Positions 15,520 to 23,951 of a DNA stretch of 64,000 nucleotides are shown piece after piece. The stretch is taken from positions 62,001 to 126,000 of the forward strand of contig CP143429.1 in NCBI GenBank assembly GCA_039636775.1. The letters are read 5' to 3'. The stretch is from Micrococcaceae bacterium Sec5.8 (GTDB lineage Bacteria; Actinomycetota; Actinomycetes; Actinomycetales; Micrococcaceae). Numbering within the stretch: the stretch's first letter is position 1; each line of letters starts with the position of its first letter. The notes below the pieces were generated by a model that had not been told where the DNA came from, made no database searches, and saw only the letters and a list, made by a program, of their open reading frames with translations. The translations under genes and the position numbers were made by a program.

Positions 15520-17043
15520 ATGGCCGTCACCAAAGTTGAACACCGCCCGGCAGTCACGCCCGAACAGCTTCAATCGGTGCGGGAGACCCTGAAGTCCCCG
15601 CGCCGATTGAAGACGGAAGTCCTCGCCGGACTCGTCGTTGCGCTGGCTCTCATTCCGGAGGCCATCGCGTTCTCGATCATCGCCGGCGTGGATCCGCGGA
15701 TTGGACTCTTCGCCTCCTTCACCATGGCCGTCACCATCGCTGTCGTCGGCGGCCGGCCGGCCATGATCTCGGCAGCTACCGGCGCGATTGCCCTCGTGAT
15801 TGCCCCGCTGGTGAGGTCCCACGGCGTGGACTACTTCATCGCCGCCGTCATCCTCGCCGGCATCTTCCAGATCATCCTGGGCCTCTCCGGTGTCGCGAAA
15901 CTGATGCGGTTCATCCCCCGCTCGGTGATGGTGGGCTTCGTCAACGCCCTGGCCATCCTGATCTTTCTGTCCCAGGTCCCGGAACTCCTTGGCGTCCCCT
16001 GGCTGGTCTACCCCCTCGTTATCCTGGGCCTGGTCATTGTGTTCGGCCTGCCCAGACTCACCAGGGCCGTCCCGGCACCCCTCGTCGCGATCGTCGTCCT
16101 CACTCTGATTACGGTGTTCGCAGCCGTCGCGGTCCCCACCGTGGGCGACAAGGGCGAACTCCCGGACTCGCTGCCCACCCTCTTCGTTCCGAACCTCCCG
16201 TTCAGCCTCGAGACCCTGCAACTCATCTTCCCGTTCGCCCTCGCGATGGCCTTCGTGGGACTCCTGGAATCCCTGATGACTGCCAAGCTGGTCGACGACG
16301 TCACCGACACCCGCTCCCACAAGACCCGCGAGGCCTGGGGACAGGGCGTCGCCAACATCGTCACCGGTTTCTTCGGCGGCATGGGCGGCTGCGCCATGAT
16401 CGGCCAGACCATGATCAACGTCAAAGCCTCCGGCGCCCGCACCCGGATCTCCACCTTCCTGGCCGGTGTCTTCCTGCTCATCCTTGTGGTGGTCCTCGGC
16501 GGCATTGTCTCGCTGATCCCCATGGCGGCGCTGGTCGCCGTCATGATCTTCGTGTCGGTGGCAACCTTCGACTGGCACAGCATCCGGATCAGCACCCTGA
16601 AACGCATGCCCAAAAGTGAAACCGCTGTCATGCTCGCCACCGTGATCGTCACCGTCGCCACCCATAACCTGGCCATCGGCGTCGGAGTCGGCGTGCTGGT
16701 CGCGATGGTGATGTTCGCCCGCAGGGTCGCCCACTTCGTCACCGTCGAACGCACCGTCACTAGCGCCGGCGGTACCGAAACAGCCACCTATGTGGTGGAC
16801 GGCGAGCTGTTCTTTGCCTCCTCCAACGACCTCTACACACAGTTCGAATATGCACTGGATCCCGAGCGCGTGGTCATTGACATGCATGCCTCCCACCTGT
16901 GGGACGCCTCCACGGTTGCTGCACTGGATGCCATCACGGAGAAGTACCGCCACCACGGCAAGGTCGTGTTAATCGTCGGCCTGAACGACGCCAGCGTCAC
17001 GATGCGCGACCGCCTCGGCGGCAAGCTGGGCGCCGGCCACTAG
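15520..17043 (+). CDS. SulP family anion permease with STAS domain
   Basis: 507 residues. The SulP membrane domain begins after a 30-residue cytosolic lead (KTEVLAGLVVALALIPEAIAFSIIAG) and runs to about residue 400 with GRPAMISAATGAIALV, GFVNALAILIFLSQ and GMGGCAMIGQTMINVKASG. A C-terminal STAS domain (about 420-507) has VVDGELFFASSNDL and VVIDMHASHLWDASTVAALD. The family carries sulfate, bicarbonate or dicarboxylates. GGAG precedes the ATG. It is expressed from a MerR-type promoter opposite the merR gene, so uptake is probably inducible. Confidence 0.9.
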   Translation: MAVTKVEHRPAVTPEQLQSVRETLKSPRRLKTEVLAGLVVALALIPEAIAFSIIAGVDPRIGLFASFTMAVTIAVVGGRPAMISAATGAIALVIAPLVRSHGVDYFIAAVILAGIFQIILGLSGVAKLMRFIPRSVMVGFVNALAILIFLSQVPELLGVPWLVYPLVILGLVIVFGLPRLTRAVPAPLVAIVVLTLITVFAAVAVPTVGDKGELPDSLPTLFVPNLPFSLETLQLIFPFALAMAFVGLLESLMTAKLVDDVTDTRSHKTREAWGQGVANIVTGFFGGMGGCAMIGQTMINVKASGARTRISTFLAGVFLLILVVVLGGIVSLIPMAALVAVMIFVSVATFDWHSIRISTLKRMPKSETAVMLATVIVTVATHNLAIGVGVGVLVAMVMFARRVAHFVTVERTVTSAGGTETATYVVDGELFFASSNDLYTQFEYALDPERVVIDMHASHLWDASTVAALDAITEKYRHHGKVVLIVGLNDASVTMRDRLGGKLGAGH

Positions 17044-17160
17044 GGTGCGCTCCCGCCAGGTTGCTTGTGTCCGAGAGCGGAAAATCCGGGCACACCGGGT
17101 GGGTTCGCCGGGTTCGGTAGGCTCGACCGCAATGATCGCCCCGCTCAAGGAGAACCCGCT

Positions 17161-17901
17161 ATGGCTGCCGACAGTCCGACAATTCTCGCAACCTCCGGTG
17201 GTTACAAGCCGGGGGCCCGCACACGCTTGGAATTCAACCAGCTGGTCCATCACGCGGTGGACCTGTCCGGGGTCAGCGGCAGAGCCCCCAGGATCGCCCA
17301 TGTCGGCACCGCCAGCGGTGACCAGCGATGGTTCAACAACGAGATCAGCGAAGCGGGGAACGTTGCCGGTTTCCACCTCACGCACCTGAACCTGTTCCCC
17401 ATGCCCAACGTGGGCAACATTGAGGAATACCTGCTCGGCCAGGACGTCGTATGGGTCAACGGCGGCTCCGTGGCCAATCTGCTCGCCGTTTGGCATGCCC
17501 ACGACCTGGGTCCGGTCTTCCGGCGCGTCTGGGAGGCCGGAGTGGTGCTGGCCGGCGTTTCGGCCGGTTCGATCTGCTGGTTCAAGGGCGGAACGACCGA
17601 CTCATTCGGTCCTGAGCTTCGCGCCGTGGACAACGGCCTCGGTCTGCTCCCGTACGACAACGGGGTCCACTACGACTCCGAAGGCGCACGGCGGCCGCTG
17701 GTGCACCGCCTGGTGGCGGACGGAACCCTGGGCGAGACCCACTGCACCGACGACGGCGTGGGCCTGCTCTACCACGGAAGAGAGTTGGTCGGGGCAGTGA
17801 CGGAGACGCCCGGCAAGGCCGCCTACCGGGTGAGGCTGACCTCCAGCGCCGGCTCCGCCGCGGAGGTCGTCGAGGAAAGGCTTGAGCCGACCGGGCTCTA
17901 G
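17161..17901 (+). CDS. Peptidase E / cyanophycinase-like serine hydrolase (family S51)
   Basis: 246 residues. A Rossmann-like class-I-amidotransferase fold with the nucleophile elbow GVSAGSICWF, where the Ser follows GVSAG as in peptidase E and cyanophycinase. VWVNGGSVANLLA and the late THCTDDGVGLL agree with family S51. These enzymes cleave Asp-containing dipeptides or cyanophycin. AAGGAG stands upstream of the ATG at 17161. A TAGGCT box at about 17118-17123 may be its -10 element, giving a short leader. Convergent with the RelA-domain gene, ten bases apart. Confidence 0.82.
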   Translation: MAADSPTILATSGGYKPGARTRLEFNQLVHHAVDLSGVSGRAPRIAHVGTASGDQRWFNNEISEAGNVAGFHLTHLNLFPMPNVGNIEEYLLGQDVVWVNGGSVANLLAVWHAHDLGPVFRRVWEAGVVLAGVSAGSICWFKGGTTDSFGPELRAVDNGLGLLPYDNGVHYDSEGARRPLVHRLVADGTLGETHCTDDGVGLLYHGRELVGAVTETPGKAAYRVRLTSSAGSAAEVVEERLEPTGL

Positions 17902-17911
17902 CGACGGACGC

Positions 17912-19018
17912 CTACCCCTGCGTCAGCCGGAAGCGCTCCAGCTGCTTGAGCCGCCGCAAGAGGCTGTCACGGCGCGGGTGGGGTACGGCGTCGGCCGGCT
18001 CCGCAGTGAGGTCGATATGTTTGGTGCCGTACTGCCACAACAGCAGGTCATCGAGCAACCGGTCCGGTCCGGGGGAGTAGCGGTGGTCCAGAGCCTTGCG
18101 GACCTCGGTGATGCGGTTGGCGCTGAGCAGCCCGGCCAGCTGGACGGTCTGGTTGAGCCCGTGCGCTGCCATCAGCTCGGCGGCCCAGCCCCAGTCATCG
18201 TCGACTTTCCGGTCCACGTGCGGAAGGAGTGTGCGCCACACGTCACGGATCCGGTTCGGGGTGAGCTGCGCGGCCCCTTCACCGTCCATGTCCCAGTAGC
18301 TGCGGACCTCCTCGTAGCGTTCGTGCAGGTCAGCGAAGGCTCCCTCCACGGTTTCCAGCATGGCGGCCGTCGCCGTGAACTGGCGGTCGAAGTGCGGCGT
18401 CCAGGCCCGAGGATCCTCGGCCTTGAACCGGATGTCGTGCTCGATCTCGCTCCAAGCGTGCGCGAACACAGTCCGGATCTGGCATTCGAAGAAGTAGCTG
18501 CCGTTGGGCTGCGCCTCCGCGTTGAAGGCCTGCTGGTATTCCTTGACGGTCTCGTTCTGGATGGTCCGCAGGATCAGGTGCCGGCTGGAATAGCCGTACG
18601 TTCCCGATTCGATGGAGCCGATGTCCTTCTCGCGGTCGCCGCGGCAGTCAAAAAGCTGGCGCTGGCGCTTGATCAAGTTGGCCACCACCGCGTTTTCCGC
18701 CGGCAGCTTAGTGATCACCCGGATGCCCACCATGTCATTGAGGGTCCGGAACGGGTCCGGGAACTTCAGCACGGGCGGACCGCCCGGCTCCAGCGGCTCC
18801 TCAATACGGGAAATCTTCTCGCGGAAGGATTCCACCGTCTTGGTCCGGCCGGTGACGAACAGCGGGGTTACCTCCGTGCCCTTGAGCATGCTCCGCAGGG
18901 TCAGCAGGACCTCGCGGGTGACCAGCTTCAGGGCAGGACGCACCCGCTCGTAGAGTTCCACGTTTTCCTGCACGGACTCGCGCAGTTTCGGGTCCAGTCG
19001 ATCCCAGTTGCTCGCCAT
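17912..19018 (-). CDS. RelA/SpoT-domain nucleotidyltransferase (alarmone synthetase-like, no HD hydrolase)
   Basis: 368 residues. Residues about 55-200 match the (p)ppGpp synthetase fold: GRTKTVESFREKI, DPFRTLNDMVGIRVIT, the GTYGYSSRHLILRT loop and FECQIRTVFAHAWSEIEHDI, which contains the substrate-binding QIRT and the ExxxD-like acidic pair. There is no HD hydrolase, TGS or ACT domain, so it is not the cell's main Rel. The 150-residue C-terminal helical part is longer than in ordinary small alarmone synthetases. It may make an alarmone or, as known for toxSAS members, modify another substrate. A TAAGCT box six bases before the ATG suggests a leaderless mRNA. Confidence 0.75.
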   Translation of the reverse strand: MASNWDRLDPKLRESVQENVELYERVRPALKLVTREVLLTLRSMLKGTEVTPLFVTGRTKTVESFREKISRIEEPLEPGGPPVLKFPDPFRTLNDMVGIRVITKLPAENAVVANLIKRQRQLFDCRGDREKDIGSIESGTYGYSSRHLILRTIQNETVKEYQQAFNAEAQPNGSYFFECQIRTVFAHAWSEIEHDIRFKAEDPRAWTPHFDRQFTATAAMLETVEGAFADLHERYEEVRSYWDMDGEGAAQLTPNRIRDVWRTLLPHVDRKVDDDWGWAAELMAAHGLNQTVQLAGLLSANRITEVRKALDHRYSPGPDRLLDDLLLWQYGTKHIDLTAEPADAVPHPRRDSLLRRLKQLERFRLTQG

Positions 19019-19024
19019 GCCTCC

Positions 19025-19030
19025 AGCTTA
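19025..19030 (-). promoter_or_regulatory. Leaderless -10 box of the RelA-domain gene
   Basis: On the minus strand TAAGCT is followed by six bases and then the ATG, the usual leaderless geometry in Actinobacteria. It sits back-to-back with the TAGGCT box for the plus-strand leader ORF. Confidence 0.5.
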
Positions 19031-19058
19031 CGGCCGGGGTATGACGGCGGCGCTCAGG

Positions 19059-19064
19059 TAGGCT
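19059..19064 (+). promoter_or_regulatory. Leaderless -10 box of the 32-codon ORF
   Basis: TAGGCT, six bases (CTGCAC), then ATG at 19071. This geometry places the transcript start on the ATG. Confidence 0.5.
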
Positions 19065-19070
19065 CTGCAC

Positions 19071-19169
19071 ATGGCTGTGCGGCGTCGGGTGTTTATCGCG
19101 GCCGCAGCGACGGTGACTCGGGGGGCAGTCTCCGCCTCATGCTCACCGGCCCCAAGGAGGACACTGTGA
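19071..19169 (+). CDS. Tiny basic leader ORF coupled to the downstream hydrolase
   Basis: 32 codons: MAVRRRVFIAAAATVTRGAV followed by SASCSPAPRRTL. It starts at an ATG with leaderless promoter geometry. It ends with a TGA that overlaps the GTG of the hydrolase gene in the string GTGA, in another frame. The N-terminus has arginines followed by a hydrophobic stretch, like a short signal peptide. It may be a leader peptide that couples translation of the hydrolase, or simply a by-product of the promoter position. No homologue is recognised. Confidence 0.4.
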   Translation: MAVRRRVFIAAAATVTRGAVSASCSPAPRRTL

Positions 19170-19960
19170 AGCGGCATAGGTACAGCTACGGCGACGACCC
19201 CAGCCAGTGGGGTGAGCTCTTCCTGCCGGAGGCCGCCGCCACCAAGGGAGTCGTCGTGGTGATCCACGGCGGCTACTGGCGCTCCCAGTACGGCGCAGAA
19301 CTCGGCGAACCCCTGGCCAAAGACCTCGCGGCGCACGGCATGGCCGCCTGGAACCTCGAGTACCGCCGGGCCGGCAACGGCGGCGGCTGGCCCCATACTT
19401 TTTCCGACGTGCTCGCCGGAATCGACAAGCTTGGTGACATCGCCGGCGACCACGGACTCGGCCTGGACACGGTGGTGGCGCTGGGCCACTCGGCTGGCGG
19501 TCACCTGGCCGTGTGGGCCGCAGGCCGGACCCGGCTCGCCCAGCTGGGCGCCCCGGACGCGGACCGCCAGTTGCTGCGGCGGGTCGACGGCGGCGCGGTG
19601 CACTTGACCGGCGTCGTCAGCCAGTCCGGTGTCCTCAACCTTGCGGAAGCGGAACGGCTGAACCTCAGCAATGGTGCGGTCAGCAACTTCCTTGGCGGCT
19701 CCTCCGAAAAATATCCGAAACGGCATAAGTACGCGGATCCGATGAGCGCCGTCCCGCTGACAGTGCCGGTCTATGCCGTCCACGGCACAGACGACGACAG
19801 CGTTCCCGTGAGCCAGTCGGACTCCTACGCTGCTGCGGCCAAGTCTTCCGGCGCGCCCGTCCAGGTCCTGAAGGTCCCGGGCGATCACTTCGCGCTCATC
19901 GACCCCAAAGCCGCCGCTTACCGCAAGTGCCGCGAACTGGTGCAACTGCTGCTGAACTGA
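19166..19960 (+). CDS. Alpha/beta hydrolase (esterase / kynurenine formamidase-like)
   Basis: 264 residues. VVVVIHGGYWRSQYG carries the HGGxW oxyanion motif, GHSAGGHLAVW the nucleophilic Ser, VYAVHGTDDDSVP the acid residue and PGDHFALIDP the catalytic His. HGGYW with GHSAGG is typical of BD-FAE-type carboxylesterases and kynurenine formamidase-like enzymes; the substrate is not known. The GTG start was chosen because AAGGAGG lies five bases upstream. An ATG nine codons earlier has no such site. Confidence 0.85.
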   Translation: MKRHRYSYGDDPSQWGELFLPEAAATKGVVVVIHGGYWRSQYGAELGEPLAKDLAAHGMAAWNLEYRRAGNGGGWPHTFSDVLAGIDKLGDIAGDHGLGLDTVVALGHSAGGHLAVWAAGRTRLAQLGAPDADRQLLRRVDGGAVHLTGVVSQSGVLNLAEAERLNLSNGAVSNFLGGSSEKYPKRHKYADPMSAVPLTVPVYAVHGTDDDSVPVSQSDSYAAAAKSSGAPVQVLKVPGDHFALIDPKAAAYRKCRELVQLLLN

Positions 19961-19990
19961 CTTTCGTCCGGACCAGCGGCAGCCCGGTGA

Positions 19991-19996
19991 TAACGT
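19991..19996 (+). promoter_or_regulatory. Leaderless -10 box of trkH
   Basis: TAACGT, six bases, ATG. No Shine-Dalgarno sequence is present before this start, supporting a leaderless transcript for the potassium uptake pair. Confidence 0.5.
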
Positions 19997-20002
19997 GACC
20001 CT

Positions 20003-21394
20003 ATGCAAGTTGAAGTCCCGGCGCTGCTGCGCGCCCTGGCAGCGGGCTTCACCAAGTTCCTCCGGGCGTTCGCGCCGCGGCACCCGGCCCAGGTGATCGT
20101 CCTTGGGTTCGCCGGGGCGGTCGCGGCCGGCACCGGACTGCTGTTGCTCCCGATGGCCAAGGCAGGCGCAGGAAGCGCCAGTCTTCTGGAGGCCCTGTTC
20201 ACCGCCACCTCCGCCGTGTGCGTCACCGGGCTGATCACCGTGGATACGCCGGTGTTCTGGAGTGGGTTTGGCCAAGGTGTCATCCTGGTCCTGATCCAGA
20301 TCGGCGGTTTCGGGGTGATGTCGTTCGGCACGCTGCTTGGCGTCCTGACCGCCCGGCGGCTCGGCCTGAGGTCCCGAATATCCGCCGCCACCGAGACCAA
20401 GAGCAGCGGTTTCGGTGACGTGCGCCAGGTACTGGTGGGGGTCCTGGCCATCAGTCTGGCCGTGGAGGCCGCCCTGGCCTTGATCCTCGCAATCCGCTTC
20501 ATGGCCGGGTACGGCTATCCCCTGGGCGAAGCGCTCTGGCATGGAGTGTTTCACTCCATCTCATCCTTCAACAACGCCGGGTTTGCCCTGTACTCAGATA
20601 ATCTCATGGGATTTGTGGGCGACCCCTGGATCTGCCTGCCGATCGCTGCCGCGGTAATCATCGGCGGACTCGGATTCCCGGTCCTGTTTGAAATCGGACG
20701 GCAATACAGGCGCCCGATCCACTGGAGCATGAATACGAAACTTGTCCTCGTCGGCTCGGCCATCCTCCTGGCGGGCGGGACGGTGTTCCTCACGGCCATC
20801 GAATGGGCCAACCCGGCAACCCTGGGTGGCCTCCGTCCCGCGGACAGGGTGCTGGCCGGCTTCTTCCAGTCAGTGATCACCCGCACGGCAGGTTTCAACA
20901 GCATCGACATCGCACAGATGAATCCGGTGTCCTGGCTGGGCATGGACATCCTCATGTTTATCGGCGGCGGCCCGGCCGGGACCGCGGGTGGCCTGAAAAT
21001 TACCACTTTCGCTGTCCTGTTCTTCATCCTCAGCACCGAACTGCAGGGTGGGACGGCTGTGAACATCTTCGGCAAACGTCTGTCCCGCGCGGTGCACCGC
21101 CAGGCGATAACTGTGGTGCTGCTGGCGATAGCCTTGGTCATGGGTTCAACGATGTTCCTGATGCTGACCACCAACTTCGGGCAGGAGCGGATCCTGTTCG
21201 AGGTGATTTCCGCCTTCGCCACGGTCGGTCTGTCCACCGGCATCACCGCCGCCATCCCGCCAACGGGTCAACTCGTGCTGATCCTGCTGATGTTCGTCGG
21301 GAGGCTGGGGCCGGTAACACTGGGCGCGGCCCTGGCCCTGCGCGAACGGCCCATGCTCTACGACTACCCCAAGGAAAGGCCCCTCATTGGCTAG
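20003..21394 (+). CDS. trkH: TrkH/KtrB family potassium uptake channel subunit
   Basis: 463-residue membrane protein with the fourfold M1-P-M2 repeats of the SKT superfamily. Selectivity-filter segments are visible: TSAVCVTGLITV, SSFNNAGFALYS, TRTAGFNSIDIA and FATVGLSTGITA, each with the conserved Gly after the pore helix. It lets K+ in under control of a cytosolic RCK ring. Its length fits KtrB-type actinobacterial members. Its end overlaps the regulator gene by eight bases, so channel and regulator are made together. Confidence 0.93.
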   Translation: MQVEVPALLRALAAGFTKFLRAFAPRHPAQVIVLGFAGAVAAGTGLLLLPMAKAGAGSASLLEALFTATSAVCVTGLITVDTPVFWSGFGQGVILVLIQIGGFGVMSFGTLLGVLTARRLGLRSRISAATETKSSGFGDVRQVLVGVLAISLAVEAALALILAIRFMAGYGYPLGEALWHGVFHSISSFNNAGFALYSDNLMGFVGDPWICLPIAAAVIIGGLGFPVLFEIGRQYRRPIHWSMNTKLVLVGSAILLAGGTVFLTAIEWANPATLGGLRPADRVLAGFFQSVITRTAGFNSIDIAQMNPVSWLGMDILMFIGGGPAGTAGGLKITTFAVLFFILSTELQGGTAVNIFGKRLSRAVHRQAITVVLLAIALVMGSTMFLMLTTNFGQERILFEVISAFATVGLSTGITAAIPPTGQLVLILLMFVGRLGPVTLGAALALRERPMLYDYPKERPLIG

Positions 21395-22082
21395 GAACAT
21401 TTTCTTGTCCCACTCCCCGTCCGGCAGTGACAAGGCGTCCTCCGTGGTGGTCATCGGCCTGGGCCGCTTCGGCGGTTCGCTGGCCCTGGAGTTGGAAGCG
21501 CAGGGCACCGAAGTGCTCGGCATCGATGCCAGCGAGGACATCGTGCAGTCCTTCAACGGACGCCTCACCCACGTGGTCAGGGCTGACTCCACCAAGGAAG
21601 AGGTGCTTCGCCAACTCTCGGTACATGAATTCGACCGCGCCGTGGTCGGCATCGGTTCGGACATCGAGGCCAGCATCCTGACGACCTCGCGGATCCTCAA
21701 ATTCCGGCGTCCCCAGATCTGGGCCAAGGCCATCAGCGAACCGCACGCCGAAATCCTCGGACAGCTCGGCGTGGAGCACGTCATCCGGCCGGAACACGAC
21801 ATGGGCAAACGCGTCGCGCACCTGGTCCTCGGTTCCATCCTTGACTACGTGGAATTTGAAGACGACTTCGTGATGATCCGGACCAGCCCGCCGGCCGGCA
21901 TCCGCGACCGTCCCCTCGGCGTACTCGGCCTGCGGGACAAGCATGGCGTCACCATCGTCGCGGTCAAGCGGCCGGGCGGCACATGGGGCCACACTACGGC
22001 GCAAACGGTCCTGTACGACGAGGACCAGATTATCGTCCAGGGCAGCAAAGCCAAGGCCGAACGGTTCAGTACCCTGCCCTGA
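21387..22082 (+). CDS. trkA: TrkA/KtrA regulatory (RCK) subunit
   Basis: 231 residues. The N-terminal RCK-N fold has VVVIGLGRFGGSLALELE (nucleotide-binding GxGxxG), the acidic end of strand two (LGIDASED) and ADSTKEEVLRQL. A TrkA-C domain follows (PPAGIRDRPLGVLGLRDKHG through YDEDQIIVQGS). It binds ATP/ADP or NAD and gates the TrkH pore. The start is a TTG preceded by AGGAAAGG, which gives an eight-base overlap with trkH. Confidence 0.92.
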   Translation: MARNIFLSHSPSGSDKASSVVVIGLGRFGGSLALELEAQGTEVLGIDASEDIVQSFNGRLTHVVRADSTKEEVLRQLSVHEFDRAVVGIGSDIEASILTTSRILKFRRPQIWAKAISEPHAEILGQLGVEHVIRPEHDMGKRVAHLVLGSILDYVEFEDDFVMIRTSPPAGIRDRPLGVLGLRDKHGVTIVAVKRPGGTWGHTTAQTVLYDEDQIIVQGSKAKAERFSTLP

Positions 22083-22159
22083 CCCACTAGACTGGAGGGC
22101 AGGTGCGCCGGGAAGTCTGGTCGGCATAGTCTTGCCGACCCAACTTTTAGGACTTCCGC

Positions 22160-23509
22160 ATGAGCCCCACACCGCCTCCCGCCCCGCCACGCCTGACCAT
22201 CTTCGGCCGCGGCAGCTACGCTGAATCGCTCCGGATCGGTGAGATTCTCCGCAAAGAGACGGTTGGGGGCGCTCTCCTTGTGGCCGCGGCCGTCATCGCC
22301 TTGATCTGGGCCAACTCGCCGGTATCCGAAAGCTACTTCGCGATCCGTGACCTCAAAATCGGGTACGAACCGTGGCATCTGGAACTGAGCCTGGGGGCAT
22401 GGGCTGCCGACGGGCTGCTGGCCATCTTCTTCTTCCTGGTCGGCCTCGAACTCAAACGTGAATTCATTGCCGGTGACCTGCGCCAGCTGGACAAATCCAT
22501 TGTTCCGGTAGCGGCGGCCGTCGGCGGGGTGGCCATTCCCGCGGTGATCTACGCGATCGTCAACCTCACCAGCCCGGAGACCCTGCTGGGCTGGGCCATT
22601 CCGACCGCCACCGACATCGCCTTCGCTGTTGCCGTGCTGGCCATCATCGGCTCGCACCTGCCCAGCGCCCTGCGGATCTTCCTGCTGACCCTGGCAGTGG
22701 TGGACGACTTGCTCGCCATCACCATCATCGCCATTTTCTATACCAGTGACCTCCAGGTGACGCCGCTGCTGCTGGCGCTGATTCCCTTGGCGATCTACAC
22801 GTTCCTGGCCCACAAGTACCGGCGTTTCTTCGGGACCAAGACGGCGGCCGCCTGGCTGATCCTGCTGCCCCTGGGCGCCGTGACCTGGGCCCTCGTCCAT
22901 GCCTCGGGCATCCACGCGACCGTAGCCGGTGTGCTGCTCGGAGTCGCGATTCCCGTCATGCGGTCCCAAGCCAGCGGCGGCCCGGCCGCCGGGCCCGGTC
23001 TCGCGGAAATTTTCGAGCACCGGTTCCGCCCCATCTCGGCCGGCGTCGCCGTCCCGGTCTTCGCATTCTTCTCGGCCGGAGTGGCCGTGGGCGGCTGGAA
23101 CGGCTTCGCCGCCGCACTCACGGACCCCGTGGCCATCGGCATCATCCTGGCCCTGGTTCTCGGCAAGCCAATCGGAATCATGGGCACCACCTGGCTGCTG
23201 ACCAAGGTCACCAAAGCTCGGCTGGACACCAGCTTCAAGTGGATCGATGTCTTCGGCCTGTCCCTGCTGGCCGGCATCGGATTTACCGTCTCCCTCCTGG
23301 TGGCTGAACTGAGCTTCGGCCAGGGCAGTGCTCACGACGACCACGCCAAGGTGGGCATCCTCGTGGCCTCCGCACTGGCGGCCCTGCTGGCGACCGCGGT
23401 GCTGAAGACCCGCAACAGGCAATACCGGCAGGCCGAAGAGGCGGAAAAACTCGACTCGGACCAGGACGGCATCCCCGACGTCTACCAACAGGACGGCCCC
23501 GTGCGGTAG
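22160..23509 (+). CDS. nhaA: Na+/H+ antiporter NhaA
   Basis: 449 residues, twelve-helix NhaA. Key residues: Asp152 in [11 protein letters not shown] and Asp182-Asp183 in [11 protein letters not shown], equivalent to the E. coli D133 and D163/D164 ion site. [13 protein letters not shown] is also diagnostic. It expels Na+ in exchange for protons. A TAGGAC box six bases before the ATG suggests leaderless expression. The last 20 residues contain DSDQDGIPD, a nine-residue pattern like the calcium loops of thrombospondin type 3 repeats, which most NhaA proteins lack. Confidence 0.93.
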   Translation: MSPTPPPAPPRLTIFGRGSYAESLRIGEILRKETVGGALLVAAAVIALIWANSPVSESYFAIRDLKIGYEPWHLELSLGAWAADGLLAIFFFLVGLELKREFIAGDLRQLDKSIVPVAAAVGGVAIPAVIYAIVNLTSPETLLGWAIPTATDIAFAVAVLAIIGSHLPSALRIFLLTLAVVDDLLAITIIAIFYTSDLQVTPLLLALIPLAIYTFLAHKYRRFFGTKTAAAWLILLPLGAVTWALVHASGIHATVAGVLLGVAIPVMRSQASGGPAAGPGLAEIFEHRFRPISAGVAVPVFAFFSAGVAVGGWNGFAAALTDPVAIGIILALVLGKPIGIMGTTWLLTKVTKARLDTSFKWIDVFGLSLLAGIGFTVSLLVAELSFGQGSAHDDHAKVGILVASALAALLATAVLKTRNRQYRQAEEAEKLDSDQDGIPDVYQQDGPVR

Positions 23510-23540
23510 CTAACGCAGGTGCCAACCGATCGTCTCGACT

Positions 23541-23560
23541 TATACCCCCTGGGGTATAAT
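23541..23560 (+). promoter_or_regulatory. CsoR/CstR-type operator overlapping a consensus -10 box
   Basis: TATACCCC-CT-GGGGTATA is a perfect 8-2-8 palindrome of the CsoR-family type (ATACCCnnnGGGTAT). Its right arm runs into TATAAT (23555-23560), a perfect -10 hexamer, so a bound repressor would block RNA polymerase. CstR, the persulfide-sensing branch, controls rhodaneses in other bacteria, and a rhodanese starts 50 bases on. No csoR/cstR gene is in the window. Confidence 0.75.
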
Positions 23561-23609
23561 AATTACACTAGGCGCCGGAGTGCCCGGCGCCGCGCGAAAG
23601 GACACCAGC

Positions 23610-23912
23610 ATGAAGAGCATCTCCGTCAAGGAACTGGCAGCACTGGGCAAGGAAGCGGCCATTGTCGACGTCCGTGAGGACGACGAATTCGCCGCAGTCC
23701 GCGTCAGCGGAGCCACGAGCGTTCCGCTCTCGCGCTTCACGCAGTCGCTCGCCGAGGTGCCGGCCACCGGGACCGTCTACGTCATGTGCGCAGCCGGCGG
23801 CCGCAGCAGCCAGGCCACCGCCTATCTCACCGACCAAGGCTACGACGCCGTCAACGTCACCGGCGGCATCAACGAGTGGGAGTTCGACGGACTGCCGGTC
23901 CAGCGCGGCTGA
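23610..23912 (+). CDS. Single-domain rhodanese (sulfurtransferase), operator-controlled
   Basis: 100 residues, one rhodanese domain: AIVDVREDDEFAAVRVSGA at the N-terminus and the active loop MCAAGGRSSQ with the sulfur-carrying Cys60. GGRSS after the Cys is the form common in persulfide-handling rhodaneses. The start was set at the ATG giving MKSISVKEL, with GAAAGGA upstream. The CsoR/CstR-type palindrome in its promoter suggests induction by copper or, more likely, reactive sulfur. Confidence 0.9.
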   Translation: MKSISVKELAALGKEAAIVDVREDDEFAAVRVSGATSVPLSRFTQSLAEVPATGTVYVMCAAGGRSSQATAYLTDQGYDAVNVTGGINEWEFDGLPVQRG

Positions 23913-23939
23913 GCGCAGACGCCGGACTGTGATATCTGG

Positions 23940-23945
23940 CAGAGT
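23940..23945 (+). promoter_or_regulatory. Possible leaderless -10 box of the PfkB kinase gene
   Basis: CAGAGT, six bases, ATG at 23952. It differs from TAnnnT at the first base, but its spacing favours the ATG at 23952 over the one at 23946. Confidence 0.3.
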
Positions 23946-23951
23946 ATGGGC

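Noticed and set aside
15379..16956. Long minus-strand extension of the merR frame
   Set aside because: It lies antisense to the sulP gene and crosses the operator; only the part up to 15354 has MerR character.
21845..23488. 547-codon open frame on the minus strand
   Set aside because: Antisense to trkA and nhaA; Gly/Gln/Asp-rich with no motif.
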